Positions 11,506 through 20,967 of a stretch of 64,000 nt of DNA are shown piece after piece. The stretch comes from Eutreptiella sp. 'Long Island Sound 2002' (Eukaryota; Euglenozoa; Euglenophyceae; Eutreptiales; Eutreptiaceae). The notes under the pieces are model-generated. The model saw nothing but the letters and a program-made list of their open reading frames with translations. It ran no database searches and was not told the DNA's origin. The stretch's first letter is position 1; the number at the start of each line of letters is the position of its first letter. The position numbers were made by a program, and so were the translations under genes. The stretch spans positions 18,509,017 to 18,573,016 of the forward strand of contig OZ038379.1 in assembly GCA_964036045.1 (NCBI GenBank), written 5' to 3'.

Positions 11506-13350
11506 AGCAGCTGGAATCTCCCAGCTTACGCTAATGGCAACGCTCCGGTGGAGCTTACGGACCTGGCAGGTACTAATACTCCGTACCAATGTTCACATTT
11601 TGTGACCATCGATGCCGACTCTGACGACATTGAGATGGGTGGTCCAGGTGAGGTACCTACCTATAATCGACCAGCCTCATGGGCACAATGGGACAACCAT
11701 TTGTCTTCGGAAGTGGCCCGTAACCTTGAGGCGCTTGAGGCCCTGTGTCTATTAGCCACGTCTAAGCTGATAGGACAAGAAAGAATCGCCTCTGATTTTT
11801 TATTCGAATATTTTTTCCTCCTTCAAGAAGAAATTAATACCAGGATGTGGTGGTGTTCTCAAGAAGATGAATCTTTTGCCATTTTTGTGCAGATTTGGGA
11901 GGCAAGTCCCTTCCCGAAGGAGAAGACCAAGGCACCTGTTGCCGGGCCCTCCGCCCCTCATCCCTCTGTTTCCATCCGCGACGATCTAGCCGCCGCGGTT
12001 GAGGAAGGAATTTTAGAGGCAGCTAGGCAGGCAAGCCTGGAGATTAGGACTGAAGGAGCTCCCCAAGTGGACTCCTGGCTGCGAACCACTGAGATTAGCG
12101 GTCCGACAGCCTGCTCAGGCCCTTCAGGGCACGGTAAGTACTGTCCTGCCGACTGCTCTTGCAGATTACAGCGAGATACTGAGCTCCAATTGCTCAAAGA
12201 TCAGATGCAACTCATCATTCAGACGCTGGGAATTAAAGATCTTTTCAAGACACACATGAGGTCTGAGGGCGCATCATCGGTGGAACAAACGACAGAACCG
12301 TCGGAGCAGGCGACAGAAATTTTTTCGATTGCTCCTTTGGTGGACTCTAAGACCACCGATGCAAGGATCAGCAGGACTAAGCTCAAGGAGAGGGTTACAA
12401 TCTCTCGATCTCAGAGTAGATCGGCGAAGGCTAGGACTGAGGTTCAGAATGCCAAAAGAACTGCCTCCCGTACTACCCTTCCTGCTGTTGATTCCAATGC
12501 AATTGCCCAGATGTTGCTCGCCCAGACCCTCGCCGGAGCTGGTGTGGCTAATGATGCCGCTAAGGTGTCTACCATTACGGCCGGTGTTGGGCTGGATTCA
12601 CTCCTAAATCCTACTTCATTGCGACTTCGTCAGGTTGCCAAGCAACCAAAGTATAATGGGAACCCCAGACGTTGGCCTCAGTTCCAACGGGAATTTAAAC
12701 TGTGGGTTAAGACTCAAAAACTCCAGGATGATCAGTTCCTGATGGCGCTCTTGGACTGCCTTGAGGGAGCGCCGGCCAACACTTGGCTCAGGACCTGGAG
12801 TGATCGTGAAGATTCAAGTTCCCCCCTTACCTTTGATGAGGTGTGGGAACAGTTGGAGGTACGTGGATCCCGGCTGCCTGAGGACCATTACCACCAGATG
12901 TTGAAGAATTTTCCCTCATTCTCTCGATTAATCTTGCACGAAGTGCAGGACAAGAGACAGCGCTTCTGGAATCTCGTAGAAGAATCTGAACATTCAGGCG
13001 AAAAATTTTCTAGTGCCGAGCTGAAAAATCTGATTTTTGACAAGATCCCCTCTGAAACCGCCGCCACCCTTCGGAATAAACAACCTGAAGAAAAGGTCAA
13101 GACCTGGTGGGCGGAGATCGATGGCTTTGACGCCTCGGCCAACCGGTTTACAGTCAGGGAGGCACTTCAAAAGTGCTCCCCCACGTCGTTTACCAAGGTG
13201 AAACTCACTGAAAACACGTGGAAAATCAAGTTCAATGAACACGAGGATCGGGACTTGTTTGTCCAAGTTCTCAATAGGGGAGTAAGTTTCCACGGCAATC
13301 GCCTGAAGGCCAGGAACTGGGTGTTTTCGTTTACTCCGCAGGAACTGTGA
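11506..13350 (+). CDS. gag: G2 Gag, first segment (capsid), ending at in-frame TGA
   Basis: The frame is open from 11506; its first ATG is at 11635 (an upstream GTG at 11548 is an unlikely start). The N-terminal ~200 residues are unassigned. The C-terminal third resembles a Ty3 capsid: 'PKYNGNPRRWPQFQREF' is followed by 'FLMALLDCLEGAPANTW', the usual substrate-like start and capsid helix. A serine- and threonine-rich linker lies between. It ends at TGA (13348-13350), after which the same frame stays open into the glycine-rich segment, so the stop may be read through. The 11280-11505 leader holds nothing I recognise. Confidence 0.85.
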   Translation, partial: SSWNLPAYANGNAPVELTDLAGTNTPYQCSHFVTIDADSDDIEMGGPGEVPTYNRPASWAQWDNHLSSEVARNLEALEALCLLATSKLIGQERIASDFLFEYFFLLQEEINTRMWWCSQEDESFAIFVQIWEASPFPKEKTKAPVAGPSAPHPSVSIRDDLAAAVEEGILEAARQASLEIRTEGAPQVDSWLRTTEISGPTACSGPSGHGKYCPADCSCRLQRDTELQLLKDQMQLIIQTLGIKDLFKTHMRSEGASSVEQTTEPSEQATEIFSIAPLVDSKTTDARISRTKLKERVTISRSQSRSAKARTEVQNAKRTASRTTLPAVDSNAIAQMLLAQTLAGAGVANDAAKVSTITAGVGLDSLLNPTSLRLRQVAKQPKYNGNPRRWPQFQREFKLWVKTQKLQDDQFLMALLDCLEGAPANTWLRTWSDREDSSSPLTFDEVWEQLEVRGSRLPEDHYHQMLKNFPSFSRLILHEVQDKRQRFWNLVEESEHSGEKFSSAELKNLIFDKIPSETAATLRNKQPEEKVKTWWAEIDGFDASANRFTVREALQKCSPTSFTKVKLTENTWKIKFNEHEDRDLFVQVLNRGVSFHGNRLKARNWVFSFTPQEL

Positions 13351-14139
13351 GAAGAGGTTGAGAGGCTCGCTGACGCCGCCAATCAAAATTTCCATGAGGG
13401 TCTTGGGGGAAACAGGAATACCCAGCAAAACACCCAAAATGGGGCCCAAAAGGGCAACAAAAAGGTGAATGACACCCGGAATGTTCAGGATCATTGTAGC
13501 ATCTGCCTTCTTCTAGGTTCTACGAACCGAGCTAAGACACATTCCACTGCTAATCACCGATGGTCTGCTTACGATCACAAGGTGATTGGTGAAAATGTCA
13601 GTAATTCGCAGAATTCAGACAGGAATGACAGACAGGTGCATGGTGCCAAGGGGAGAAAGGGTAATTCGACTCCCTCCGGTGGGAACAAAAATACTGGAGG
13701 CCCTGGCGGGTCCCAAGGCAAAGGGAATCGGACTCCATCCGGCTCCGGTGGACAGCCAAACGGCCAGACAAGTCCCAATGTCAACGCCGGAGGCGGAAAT
13801 CGAAATCCAGGCCAAACCCCTCAATCCGGTACAAACAAAGGAAATGCTCCAGGATCACAGGGTAAAGGTAAGGGAAATCCTTCGGGAACCCCCTTCTCTG
13901 GTAAGGGCAGAGGGCGTGGCGACGGTGGTGGTCCATCAACCGGCGGCCGTGGCCGTGGACGTGGAAAAGGAAACCATCGTGTGGATCAGGTCTCAGGTGC
14001 AGACCAGGTGTCTGATGCGGATCGAGATTACGTCGAAAATGCTCTGAATCCAGCGGATGATCCGTTCCAAGATGAATGGATCGACGAAACAGGCTGTGTT
14101 CACAATGTTAACGCAGCCGCTGGAGGTCAGAACGCCTAG
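13351..14139 (+). CDS. gag: G2 Gag, second segment (Gly/Asn-rich, nucleocapsid-like), ending at in-frame TAG
   Basis: Continuation of the Gag frame beyond TGA. It begins with a charged stretch, then 'DHCSICLLLGS' with later histidines, which may bind zinc but is not a canonical CCHC knuckle. A long glycine-, asparagine- and arginine-rich tract with RGRG repeats follows, consistent with RNA binding. It ends at TAG (14137-14139). No methionine start is obvious; the nominal start is GTG at 13465, so separate initiation looks unlikely and readthrough of the TGA is the simpler route. Confidence 0.75.
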   Translation, partial: EEVERLADAANQNFHEGLGGNRNTQQNTQNGAQKGNKKVNDTRNVQDHCSICLLLGSTNRAKTHSTANHRWSAYDHKVIGENVSNSQNSDRNDRQVHGAKGRKGNSTPSGGNKNTGGPGGSQGKGNRTPSGSGGQPNGQTSPNVNAGGGNRNPGQTPQSGTNKGNAPGSQGKGKGNPSGTPFSGKGRGRGDGGGPSTGGRGRGRGKGNHRVDQVSGADQVSDADRDYVENALNPADDPFQDEWIDETGCVHNVNAAAGGQNA

Positions 14140-14174
14140 GGGAGCCACGAAAATCGCCCCTCCCCAGGCGATTT
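14137..14174 (+). promoter_or_regulatory. Candidate readthrough signal at the G2 Gag-Pol UAG
   Basis: TAG is followed by GGGAG (14140-14144), AAATCGCC (14151-14158), CTCCC (14160-14164) and GGCGATTT (14167-14174). GGGAG pairs with CTCCC, and AAATCGCC pairs with GGCGATTT, in the crossing order A-B-A'-B' of an H-type pseudoknot. Gammaretroviruses use a UAG-G context and a downstream pseudoknot to read through from Gag into Pol. Here stem 1 starts almost at the stop, closer than the usual spacer of about 8 nt. The fold is seen by eye only. Confidence 0.5.
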
Positions 14175-17100
14175 CAGGCATGATCCCCAAATTCCTGATC
14201 GACCATTACTTGATGTAGGGTCGCTTGTCTCCTTTCCCCTGGATCTGGCAGCGGATCCTTCTGTTGTAGTGGACGAGGTTGGTGTACAGTCCAAGCACAG
14301 GGCTCGTCAGTTTGTCACAAAGCTGTGGGTCTCTGATTGCAAGGGAAATTTCCACCTCGCCACTTGTTTGTGTGACAATGGATCAGAGGTAAATCTCCAA
14401 TCCAATTCCTTCTTACCCGACGACTGCGTGTTTAAATCGCCTCATCCTGTTACCCTCGAGGGAGTTTCTGGACATTCTCTCGCAGGTGGGCAACGCGGTT
14501 GTTATATATCTACCCATTTGGTCGCTCAAGACCTTTGGGAAGAGCAAAATGTGGAAGAAGTTGTCCTTAAGGATGACTACTTCTACCGTGCTGACATAAA
14601 GTATGACCTTTATTTGGGCCATCCTTGGCTTCGCAAGAACAGGGTAGCGCCCGTAGGTCATCGTCGTTGTTTTTTGCTGGAGTCAGGTCCCTTGGAGCGT
14701 CCTGAATTTCGTTTTTTGCACGCAGGGTTTAAAAGTGCAGACGAATTTTTGAAGCAGAAAGTGACACCAAAATTTGGTGAAGATGTCACCATTGCAGAGG
14801 TGAATGGGAGTGCCGATTACTCCCAAGAGTTAGAATGTCTTCGTAGGGACTCCCAGCCACGACGCCCTTCGCGCTGGCACTCTTCATCCTACAGAGTTGT
14901 CGACAAATGGCGCGATGCAATTTGTGAATACTTCCATGAACATCATTCATTTTGGCCACAGTATGATGCCTTTGCTAACCGTATGAACAAGCGCTTCGAC
15001 AAGCACTTCAGCGACGCTTGGACCCACAAATGGGACAAGAAGTTGTGGATTAATCCTCCGTTTCACTTAATCCAGCAGGTCATCCACAAAATCAAGCAAG
15101 ATAAAACCCAGGCAATTTTGGTTGTGCCCTTGTGGGACGACAAGCCTTGGTTTCAGGAATTACAGGACATTTGTGTAGATTACATCGAACTTCCCAGGAA
15201 GATTAAGCTGTATGCCAGGGACGACACAGGTCCCCTGCCACAGCGGTCCTGGAGTTCGCTGGCATTCCTGGTGGATGGAAAGCTTTCTGACTCTAATTCT
15301 GCCGATTCTAGTACAGATTCCTGTGTTGGGTCTGAATCTGAGGTTGAGCGTGGTACTGATGATGAATCTATTTTTTCTGATTTTTGTCCGTCAGATACCC
15401 AAGGTGATTCAACGTCCAATGGATCCGCCTCGTCTCCCTCTTCCCCAATACGGTCGACATCGAAAAGAATCTTCAGTGCACGGGCGAGGAAAAATCTCCA
15501 ATCGCGCCGCAAATTCAGAGTTTTTTATGAAAAACCCCCTGTGGAAGCTTTCATGGATCCTTTCGAGGAGCTGGATCACGAGGAAAATCTCTGGGATTTC
15601 GACACAAGACCCACCTATCTTCAAGAGGCAGTGGATACGGACCTGTTTAGGGACATCCGTAAGAAGATTCTTCCTGCCAAAGCCGAAGAAGTCGCCAAAG
15701 TTTTTTCGACAGTAATTCCTGGCGATCAGGTGGACACTGAATTGTGTTCCAAGTCAAGAGAAAAGATTTTTGATGAACGGAAGGACACAACCCTTTCAGG
15801 GAAGTTGATCAAAGACCCCCCTGTCCGTGGACAGTTCGGTGAAGCCTTCATCGAGCTTCGTGAAGGGTATAAGGCAAAAAAGCAGCGCCCTTATGAAAAT
15901 CATGGACACAAACATGAGATTCTCAGAAAAATCATTGAGAGAAATCTCAGGGAATTTGGTTGGCTTGAGGGTTGTATGACCAGCGAATGGTGTTGTTCAC
16001 CCTTCACAGTCCCGAAGCCACCGCCTGCAGACCAGAACACCATTGATGGTTGGCGAATGGTGTTTGATTTTCGCAATCTCAACGCCGAAACAAAGGCGGA
16101 TTCACACCCCCTGCCCCTCATTGAGGAGGAAATCGCCAAGAGGGCAAGAGGTCGTTTGTTCTCTGTGCTGGATCTCCGTCACGGCTTTCACCAAATGCCG
16201 TTGAGGAAGGACAGCAGACCTCTCACCTGTATGTGCACGCCATGTGGCCCAGTCCAATGGACCGTCATGCCCATGGGGCTGAAAAACCCCCCCTCATTTT
16301 TTCAAAGAATGATGGAGGATGTGCTGTTCACAACCCATCCTGAGCTTCGTGCCTTCGTGAGTGTGTACATAGATGACATAATCATCGCGACGGAAGGGGA
16401 GGGACTGACCGAAGCCGAGCTGGTGGCCCTACATGAGAAGCAGCTGAACCAAGTTTTGGACATTCTTGACGCCAATCAGCTAATTTGTGGGCCAAAGAAG
16501 GGAAAATTGTTTTTAAAATCAGTCGAATTTTGTGGTTCTCTCCTAGAGAATGGCACTCGACGACCCAGTCCAGGGAAGCTCGTCGCTATTCAGAAGTGGA
16601 AGCGCCCTGAGACGATCACGGAGTTGAGAGGATTCCTGGGTTGTTGCAATTTTTACCACACTTTTGTGCCAAATTATGCCAAATTTGCTGCCCCCCTCAC
16701 TGAATTATTGAAGGTAGGGAGAGATGCGGGCAAGGCAGGTTCAAAGGTTCGTGTCAAGTGGACTGACGAGTGCGAGGAGGCCTTCCATCACTTGAAGGCA
16801 GCCCTCTGCGAAGTCGCCACGTTGCATGTGCCCCAATTTGACCGACCCTTCTACATTAGAACCGACGCATCTAGGTACGCGATCGGAGCTGTCCTTGAAC
16901 AGGTTGATGAAGCCACCGGCGATCATTACCCTCTTGCATTTTGGTCACGGAAGCTAGCCCCACGCCAAATGCAATGGTCGCCGCGTGAGCAAGAGACTTA
17001 CGCCATCATCTGTGCTTTAAAAAAGTACCAATCGTGGGTTGGCACCAATCGAGTCGAGGTCCTGACGGATCATCGATCTCTGGAGTATTGGGCCACCGAA

Positions 17101-17439
17101 CACATTGATACTGTCGCGAGCCCAGCTGGTCGACGGGCCAGATGGCACGAATTTCTCTCTCTGTTTGACCTCCATGTGTCGTATTTGCCTGGAAAACATA
17201 ACACGGTAGCGGATGGTCTGAGCCGATGGGCTTACCCCCCTCAGAGGGGCTGCAAAGTACCAACATCCATGGTACGGAGCAGGACCGCCATGTCATCATC
17301 GAATGGGATCAGGAAGAAAAGAAACTCATTCGACGTGCATGCATGCAGTGCGCTGTTAAACAGCACGCATTGCCGTGTCACGACATCACGGCCATCACAG
17401 ATCCGGCGCATGCTCACGAGATCTGCACCAAAACGCTGA
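14140..17439 (+). CDS. pol: G2 Pol: protease, methyltransferase-like domain, RT, RNase H
   Basis: Same frame as Gag, beyond the UAG; numbering is from GTG 14269. A retropepsin-like region has active-site-like 'CDNGSEVNL' (about 36-43), Asp-Asn-Gly instead of the usual DTG/DSG, and 'YLGHPWL' at 115-121. Residues 205-337 form the extra domain: 'DAFAN' (233-237), 'LWINPPFHLI' (259-268), 'AILVVPLWDDKPWFQEL' (282-298). RT follows with Asp635 in 'VLDLRHG' and YIDD at 700-703. RNase H has Asp866, Glu909 and Asp934, and ends 'VADGLSRWAYPP' near residue 991. Beyond that the frame stays open to 17439, but homology moves to the -1 frame. Confidence 0.93.
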   Translation, partial: GSHENRPSPGDFRHDPQIPDRPLLDVGSLVSFPLDLAADPSVVVDEVGVQSKHRARQFVTKLWVSDCKGNFHLATCLCDNGSEVNLQSNSFLPDDCVFKSPHPVTLEGVSGHSLAGGQRGCYISTHLVAQDLWEEQNVEEVVLKDDYFYRADIKYDLYLGHPWLRKNRVAPVGHRRCFLLESGPLERPEFRFLHAGFKSADEFLKQKVTPKFGEDVTIAEVNGSADYSQELECLRRDSQPRRPSRWHSSSYRVVDKWRDAICEYFHEHHSFWPQYDAFANRMNKRFDKHFSDAWTHKWDKKLWINPPFHLIQQVIHKIKQDKTQAILVVPLWDDKPWFQELQDICVDYIELPRKIKLYARDDTGPLPQRSWSSLAFLVDGKLSDSNSADSSTDSCVGSESEVERGTDDESIFSDFCPSDTQGDSTSNGSASSPSSPIRSTSKRIFSARARKNLQSRRKFRVFYEKPPVEAFMDPFEELDHEENLWDFDTRPTYLQEAVDTDLFRDIRKKILPAKAEEVAKVFSTVIPGDQVDTELCSKSREKIFDERKDTTLSGKLIKDPPVRGQFGEAFIELREGYKAKKQRPYENHGHKHEILRKIIERNLREFGWLEGCMTSEWCCSPFTVPKPPPADQNTIDGWRMVFDFRNLNAETKADSHPLPLIEEEIAKRARGRLFSVLDLRHGFHQMPLRKDSRPLTCMCTPCGPVQWTVMPMGLKNPPSFFQRMMEDVLFTTHPELRAFVSVYIDDIIIATEGEGLTEAELVALHEKQLNQVLDILDANQLICGPKKGKLFLKSVEFCGSLLENGTRRPSPGKLVAIQKWKRPETITELRGFLGCCNFYHTFVPNYAKFAAPLTELLKVGRDAGKAGSKVRVKWTDECEEAFHHLKAALCEVATLHVPQFDRPFYIRTDASRYAIGAVLEQVDEATGDHYPLAFWSRKLAPRQMQWSPREQETYAIICALKKYQSWVGTNRVEVLTDHRSLEYWATEHIDTVASPAGRRARWHEFLSLFDLHVSYLPGKHNTVADGLSRWAYPPQRGCKVPTSMVRSRTAMSSSNGIRKKRNSFDVHACSALLNSTHCRVTTSRPSQIRRMLTRSAPKR

Positions 17440-19322
17440 AAGTCGTGGAAAAGGTCACCGATCCCTCCTCAGGGAGTGTGAAACGGTTTGACTATACCCG
17501 ACGAGTAAGTCGATTTCGGTTGATCGAGGGCATTAAGCGTCGAGATCCGGCCAAAACTCCACCCCTGCCTAAGGATTCCCTGATCATCCGTGACTGGACG
17601 TCCGATTACCTGCAGGATCCCATGTTTAAAGAGGTCTTTGGAAATCTCAAATCCAAAGATGCTCACAGGGATGGGATTTTTGCGGAGTACTCGTTGGATG
17701 GGGGGAAGCTGTGGATGGAGGGTAAATTGTGTGTGCCAGACGCCCTAGCCCCCCGAGTGTTCAACTGGTGGCACAAATGGGAGTCCCCCCACGCACATGG
17801 CCGTCGACTGTGGTCGATGATTAAGCATAGGTTGTTTGGATCGAGGCTCTACACTCACTGCATGAAAGTAGCTGCCGGATGTGCCCAATGTGCTGTCTCG
17901 ACGCCCCCCAGCGCGAAGAAGCACGGCCATCTGAGGCCTCATCCTATTCCGGAGCGTCTCTTCAACAGAGTCACGAGTGATTTTTTCTATCTCGGTGAGC
18001 TCGATGACGAAGAGTGCCATTGGACTAAAAAAAAAGTCAATGGTGTGCTCCTCATTCAGTGCCGTCATTCCGGCTACATTCAAGTGTTGCCTTGCAACAT
18101 TGAGTCGATGACTGGCAAGGCTGCCGCCAAGTGGTGCGCGCAGACCTGGATGGGAGGCTGGGACGTCCCATCCGAGGTGGTGACGGATTCAGGCAAAGAG
18201 TACACCTCCGAATGGTGGAGAGAATTGTGTGCTCGCCTTGGAATCCACCACCTCCGATGTGAAATCCACTCGCATCGAGCGCTGCCTGGCGAAAGAGCCG
18301 GCCGCTCTATAATTAATATGCTTCGTAAGGAGCTCGCGAGTGAAAGGGATTTCCATTGGATGGAAGTTCTCTTCGCATTGCTTCGCCGTTACCACAACAC
18401 GCCTTTGTATCATGGCCTTTCTCCAAATGAAATTGTCTTTGGACGAAAGAAGTGTTGGTGGAACATGCCGTTGAATAATCCTCGCCCCTGTAAAGATGCT
18501 TCGCTGTTTTTGGACGAAGTCCAACGAGCAGATAAAACTGTGTCGAAATTAATCGAGAAGCATCAAGCTGACTGGCTTTGGGTTCAAAATCAAGGTCGAA
18601 AAAACCCCCACAATTTTGAAGTCGATGATCGAGTTTGGCTTCGAAAATCCGAAACCACCCTGGACGGAGATGACAAGCTTCTTCCCTTGTGGGAGGGGCC
18701 ATTCGCTGTCACAGCGCGTCTTGGTGAGAACAGGTGGAGGATCCGTGTGGATGTCAGCAGGGAAATTGACGTTTCGGGCGATCGCCTCAAGAGAGAGATC
18801 CCCTCCCCCAAGGATCGAGTTAAACCCCTTTTTTGGACTGCAAAACACTTGTCCGATCGGGTCATCGAAGGGGGAAAGTACGGACTCAAGAGGATTGTTG
18901 AAGCAAGACGTGACGCCAAGGGCGAATGGGAATTTCTGTGTGAGTGGAGGGGCTTTGAGTCCAGTCACAACAACTGGGAACCAGCCCAATCTTTTGTCCA
19001 TGGGTACACCAAGGGGTTCATTGACTTCCTCAAGAAGCACCCCGAAATTGGAGTACTCCTGACAGATTGTTTGTCGAAACCAGACAGACAAGTGGAGAGC
19101 GACGGAAAACGACCTGTGGTGAATCGAGATCCAGCCTTTTACGGCCCTCAGCAGCCACATTCCAGGGCTGATCCGTCGATCCCCCCTCCTGCGGTCAGGC
19201 CAGCCCAGGAGCCAAATGAGGACCAAGCTTCAAGTTCGGCCGCTGATCTGCAGCGCCCAAGCCGTACGAGGGCCAGGCCAGACAGGTTGGTGGTCACATG
19301 CATTCGTGCTTGGCCGAATTAA
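17226..19322 (+). CDS. int: G2 integrase with chromodomain
   Basis: A 698-codon frame at -1 to the RT/RNase H frame. It overlaps that frame by 214 nt and has an ATG at 17226. Residues 183-222 form the HHCC zinc region. The catalytic triad is Asp252 ('SDFFYL'), Asp321 ('VVTDSGKEY') and Glu356 ('PGERAGRSI'); the last spacing is 34, one short of the common 35. 'HGLSPNEIVFGRK' follows, as in other Ty3 integrases. A chromodomain lies near 555-615 ('YGLKRIVEARR', 'CEWRGFESSHNNWEP'), with a low-complexity tail. It probably acts as part of a Gag-Pol frameshift product, inserting cDNA with a 5-bp TSD. Confidence 0.92.
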   Translation: MGLPPSEGLQSTNIHGTEQDRHVIIEWDQEEKKLIRRACMQCAVKQHALPCHDITAITDPAHAHEICTKTLKVVEKVTDPSSGSVKRFDYTRRVSRFRLIEGIKRRDPAKTPPLPKDSLIIRDWTSDYLQDPMFKEVFGNLKSKDAHRDGIFAEYSLDGGKLWMEGKLCVPDALAPRVFNWWHKWESPHAHGRRLWSMIKHRLFGSRLYTHCMKVAAGCAQCAVSTPPSAKKHGHLRPHPIPERLFNRVTSDFFYLGELDDEECHWTKKKVNGVLLIQCRHSGYIQVLPCNIESMTGKAAAKWCAQTWMGGWDVPSEVVTDSGKEYTSEWWRELCARLGIHHLRCEIHSHRALPGERAGRSIINMLRKELASERDFHWMEVLFALLRRYHNTPLYHGLSPNEIVFGRKKCWWNMPLNNPRPCKDASLFLDEVQRADKTVSKLIEKHQADWLWVQNQGRKNPHNFEVDDRVWLRKSETTLDGDDKLLPLWEGPFAVTARLGENRWRIRVDVSREIDVSGDRLKREIPSPKDRVKPLFWTAKHLSDRVIEGGKYGLKRIVEARRDAKGEWEFLCEWRGFESSHNNWEPAQSFVHGYTKGFIDFLKKHPEIGVLLTDCLSKPDRQVESDGKRPVVNRDPAFYGPQQPHSRADPSIPPPAVRPAQEPNEDQASSSAADLQRPSRTRARPDRLVVTCIRAWPN
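17235..17241 (+). promoter_or_regulatory. Candidate -1 frameshift site C CCC CCT between RNase H and integrase
   Basis: In the RNase H frame the codons are TAC CCC CCT CAG, so C CCC CCT fits the X XXY YYZ slippery pattern. Slipping back one base continues directly into the integrase frame. A weak 5-bp hairpin (GTACC 17257-17261 / GGTAC 17271-17275) lies 15 nt downstream. The alternative is a one-base change in the C6 run, real or from sequencing. Confidence 0.4.
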
Positions 19323-20957
19323 GGAAGCCATCCTAACACATTCTGCTCAATCCACTGTTCATTCTTTCTGTTTATGTCATGATGTGGAGAACTGCGAATG
19401 TTTGATAATTTGACGTCAATCAACTTTTCTTTGGTCTCCGTTAGGCAGACAAGGCGTAGATACGCTGACGGAGTGTGCTGCCGTGTTCAGAAAAAACCAA
19501 ACTCAGGCTTAAGTCAGGCAGATTCGGGGTAATCTTGTCTCTGTTGGTCTGTGCATCTTTGGAATTTGGCTACTCGTGCAGATGGAAGCAAATGTACATA
19601 ATCAAAACGCTGGCCAGCGACATTCACCCCTACAGGCAACCCCTGTAGTACTGGCTGCCCTAGAGGCGACGCCAGGAACTCAGATCATACCTTCATTTGC
19701 TGTGATGCTAACGCCAAAGTCCAGATTCAGATTCAGGATCCTCAAATGTACCTTGAATTTCTCAGGTTTGTCCATCATTCTGCCACTGTTGTACGAAACC
19801 CAGACGTCAATTGTTCAGACAATCTTCATCTAGGAGCTCTAGAGACTTCTAACAGCAACCTCTGAAGTCCGTAAGCTTCGTTGTATTTTTAGCACACGCC
19901 AATGTGAGCTCAATTCGACCAGAAACTGTCGAAAATGGTGAATCCAAGTGTCTTGTGGGACTTCATCGAAAGATTGGCCTTGTCCAAGTCGATTGACACC
20001 ACCGCCACTGTAAATTCGGTGTCTCTCAGTTATATACTGTCAGTAAAGTGCCTTCAGCGAACCTTCGGCGCGTTACATGCCAAGGATCCAGGGCCAGCAT
20101 GTCCCATCATGATGCATCATCACATGATCCACATTTTGATAGAATCTGTTAGATGCTCGCGAACCAACGTGCCGGAAAGCACAATTGAGCTGAATAAACG
20201 ACAATATATATTAACTTTAGTCTAAACGAAGGTGTTGGTAGTTTCAGTTGTACACATTCCGCTTCATTTCACCTTCATCTCAGAGAATTTACTCATGTTA
20301 GGACAATTTAGATTGATTTCCTTGTCATCTCCCCACATTCCTCGAAGATCTGTTTAGATCTAAGTGAACGGAAACACATCTTTACCTTCGGTGGTTCACT
20401 TAGGGTCTGTAGACTACATGTGTATTTGTTTAACCTCTCTGTGGTTGCTTAATCCCCTCAATCTCTGCTCAAATTCATTCTCATTTTTGCTGAATCTTGT
20501 GATCATCCACCAGATGCGCCAAATCTGAGCCACATGCTGTACTTTTCAGAACGAGAAAAGCGGGATAACATGATGTAGAGTTCGGCGAGGACACCGTAGC
20601 GTGCCCGCGACAGCGAAACTGTGCCAGAGCGCTGAGATGTCACTCCAATTCTTGATCCCCCCACTCAATCCACCAATAATCTACCTCATTCTCAACCAAT
20701 GCATGGTTTGGTATCGATTCTCGATACGTTTACATGCTTTCTAGCCCTTGACCTAATGTTTTACAGCACGGAGGACTGTTCGTCACTTCTCATTCTGTTT
20801 CATTTCAGGTTCATCCAGCCTGATTCAGTGCCAATTCAGCCCAAATCAGGTCAGATCAAGCAGATTTCGCCCCATCGAGGCTACATTTCTATGTTTTTCG
20901 GGGACTTACCCGCACTACGTTCTTCGTTGACGTAGGGACACACCCCAGTGTGTTTTT
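19323..20957 (+). other. G2 3' non-coding region
   Basis: About 1.6 kb between the integrase stop (TAA) and the polypurine tract, with only short frames and no recognised domain. It contains a perfect 10-bp inverted repeat, CTAAGTGAAC (20360-20369) and GTTCACTTAG (20394-20403), with a 24-nt loop. Confidence 0.6.
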
Positions 20958-20967
20958 GGAGGGGGAG
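20958..20967 (+). other. G2 polypurine tract
   Basis: GGAGGGGGAG directly precedes the 3' LTR start TGTAAG. Confidence 0.9.
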
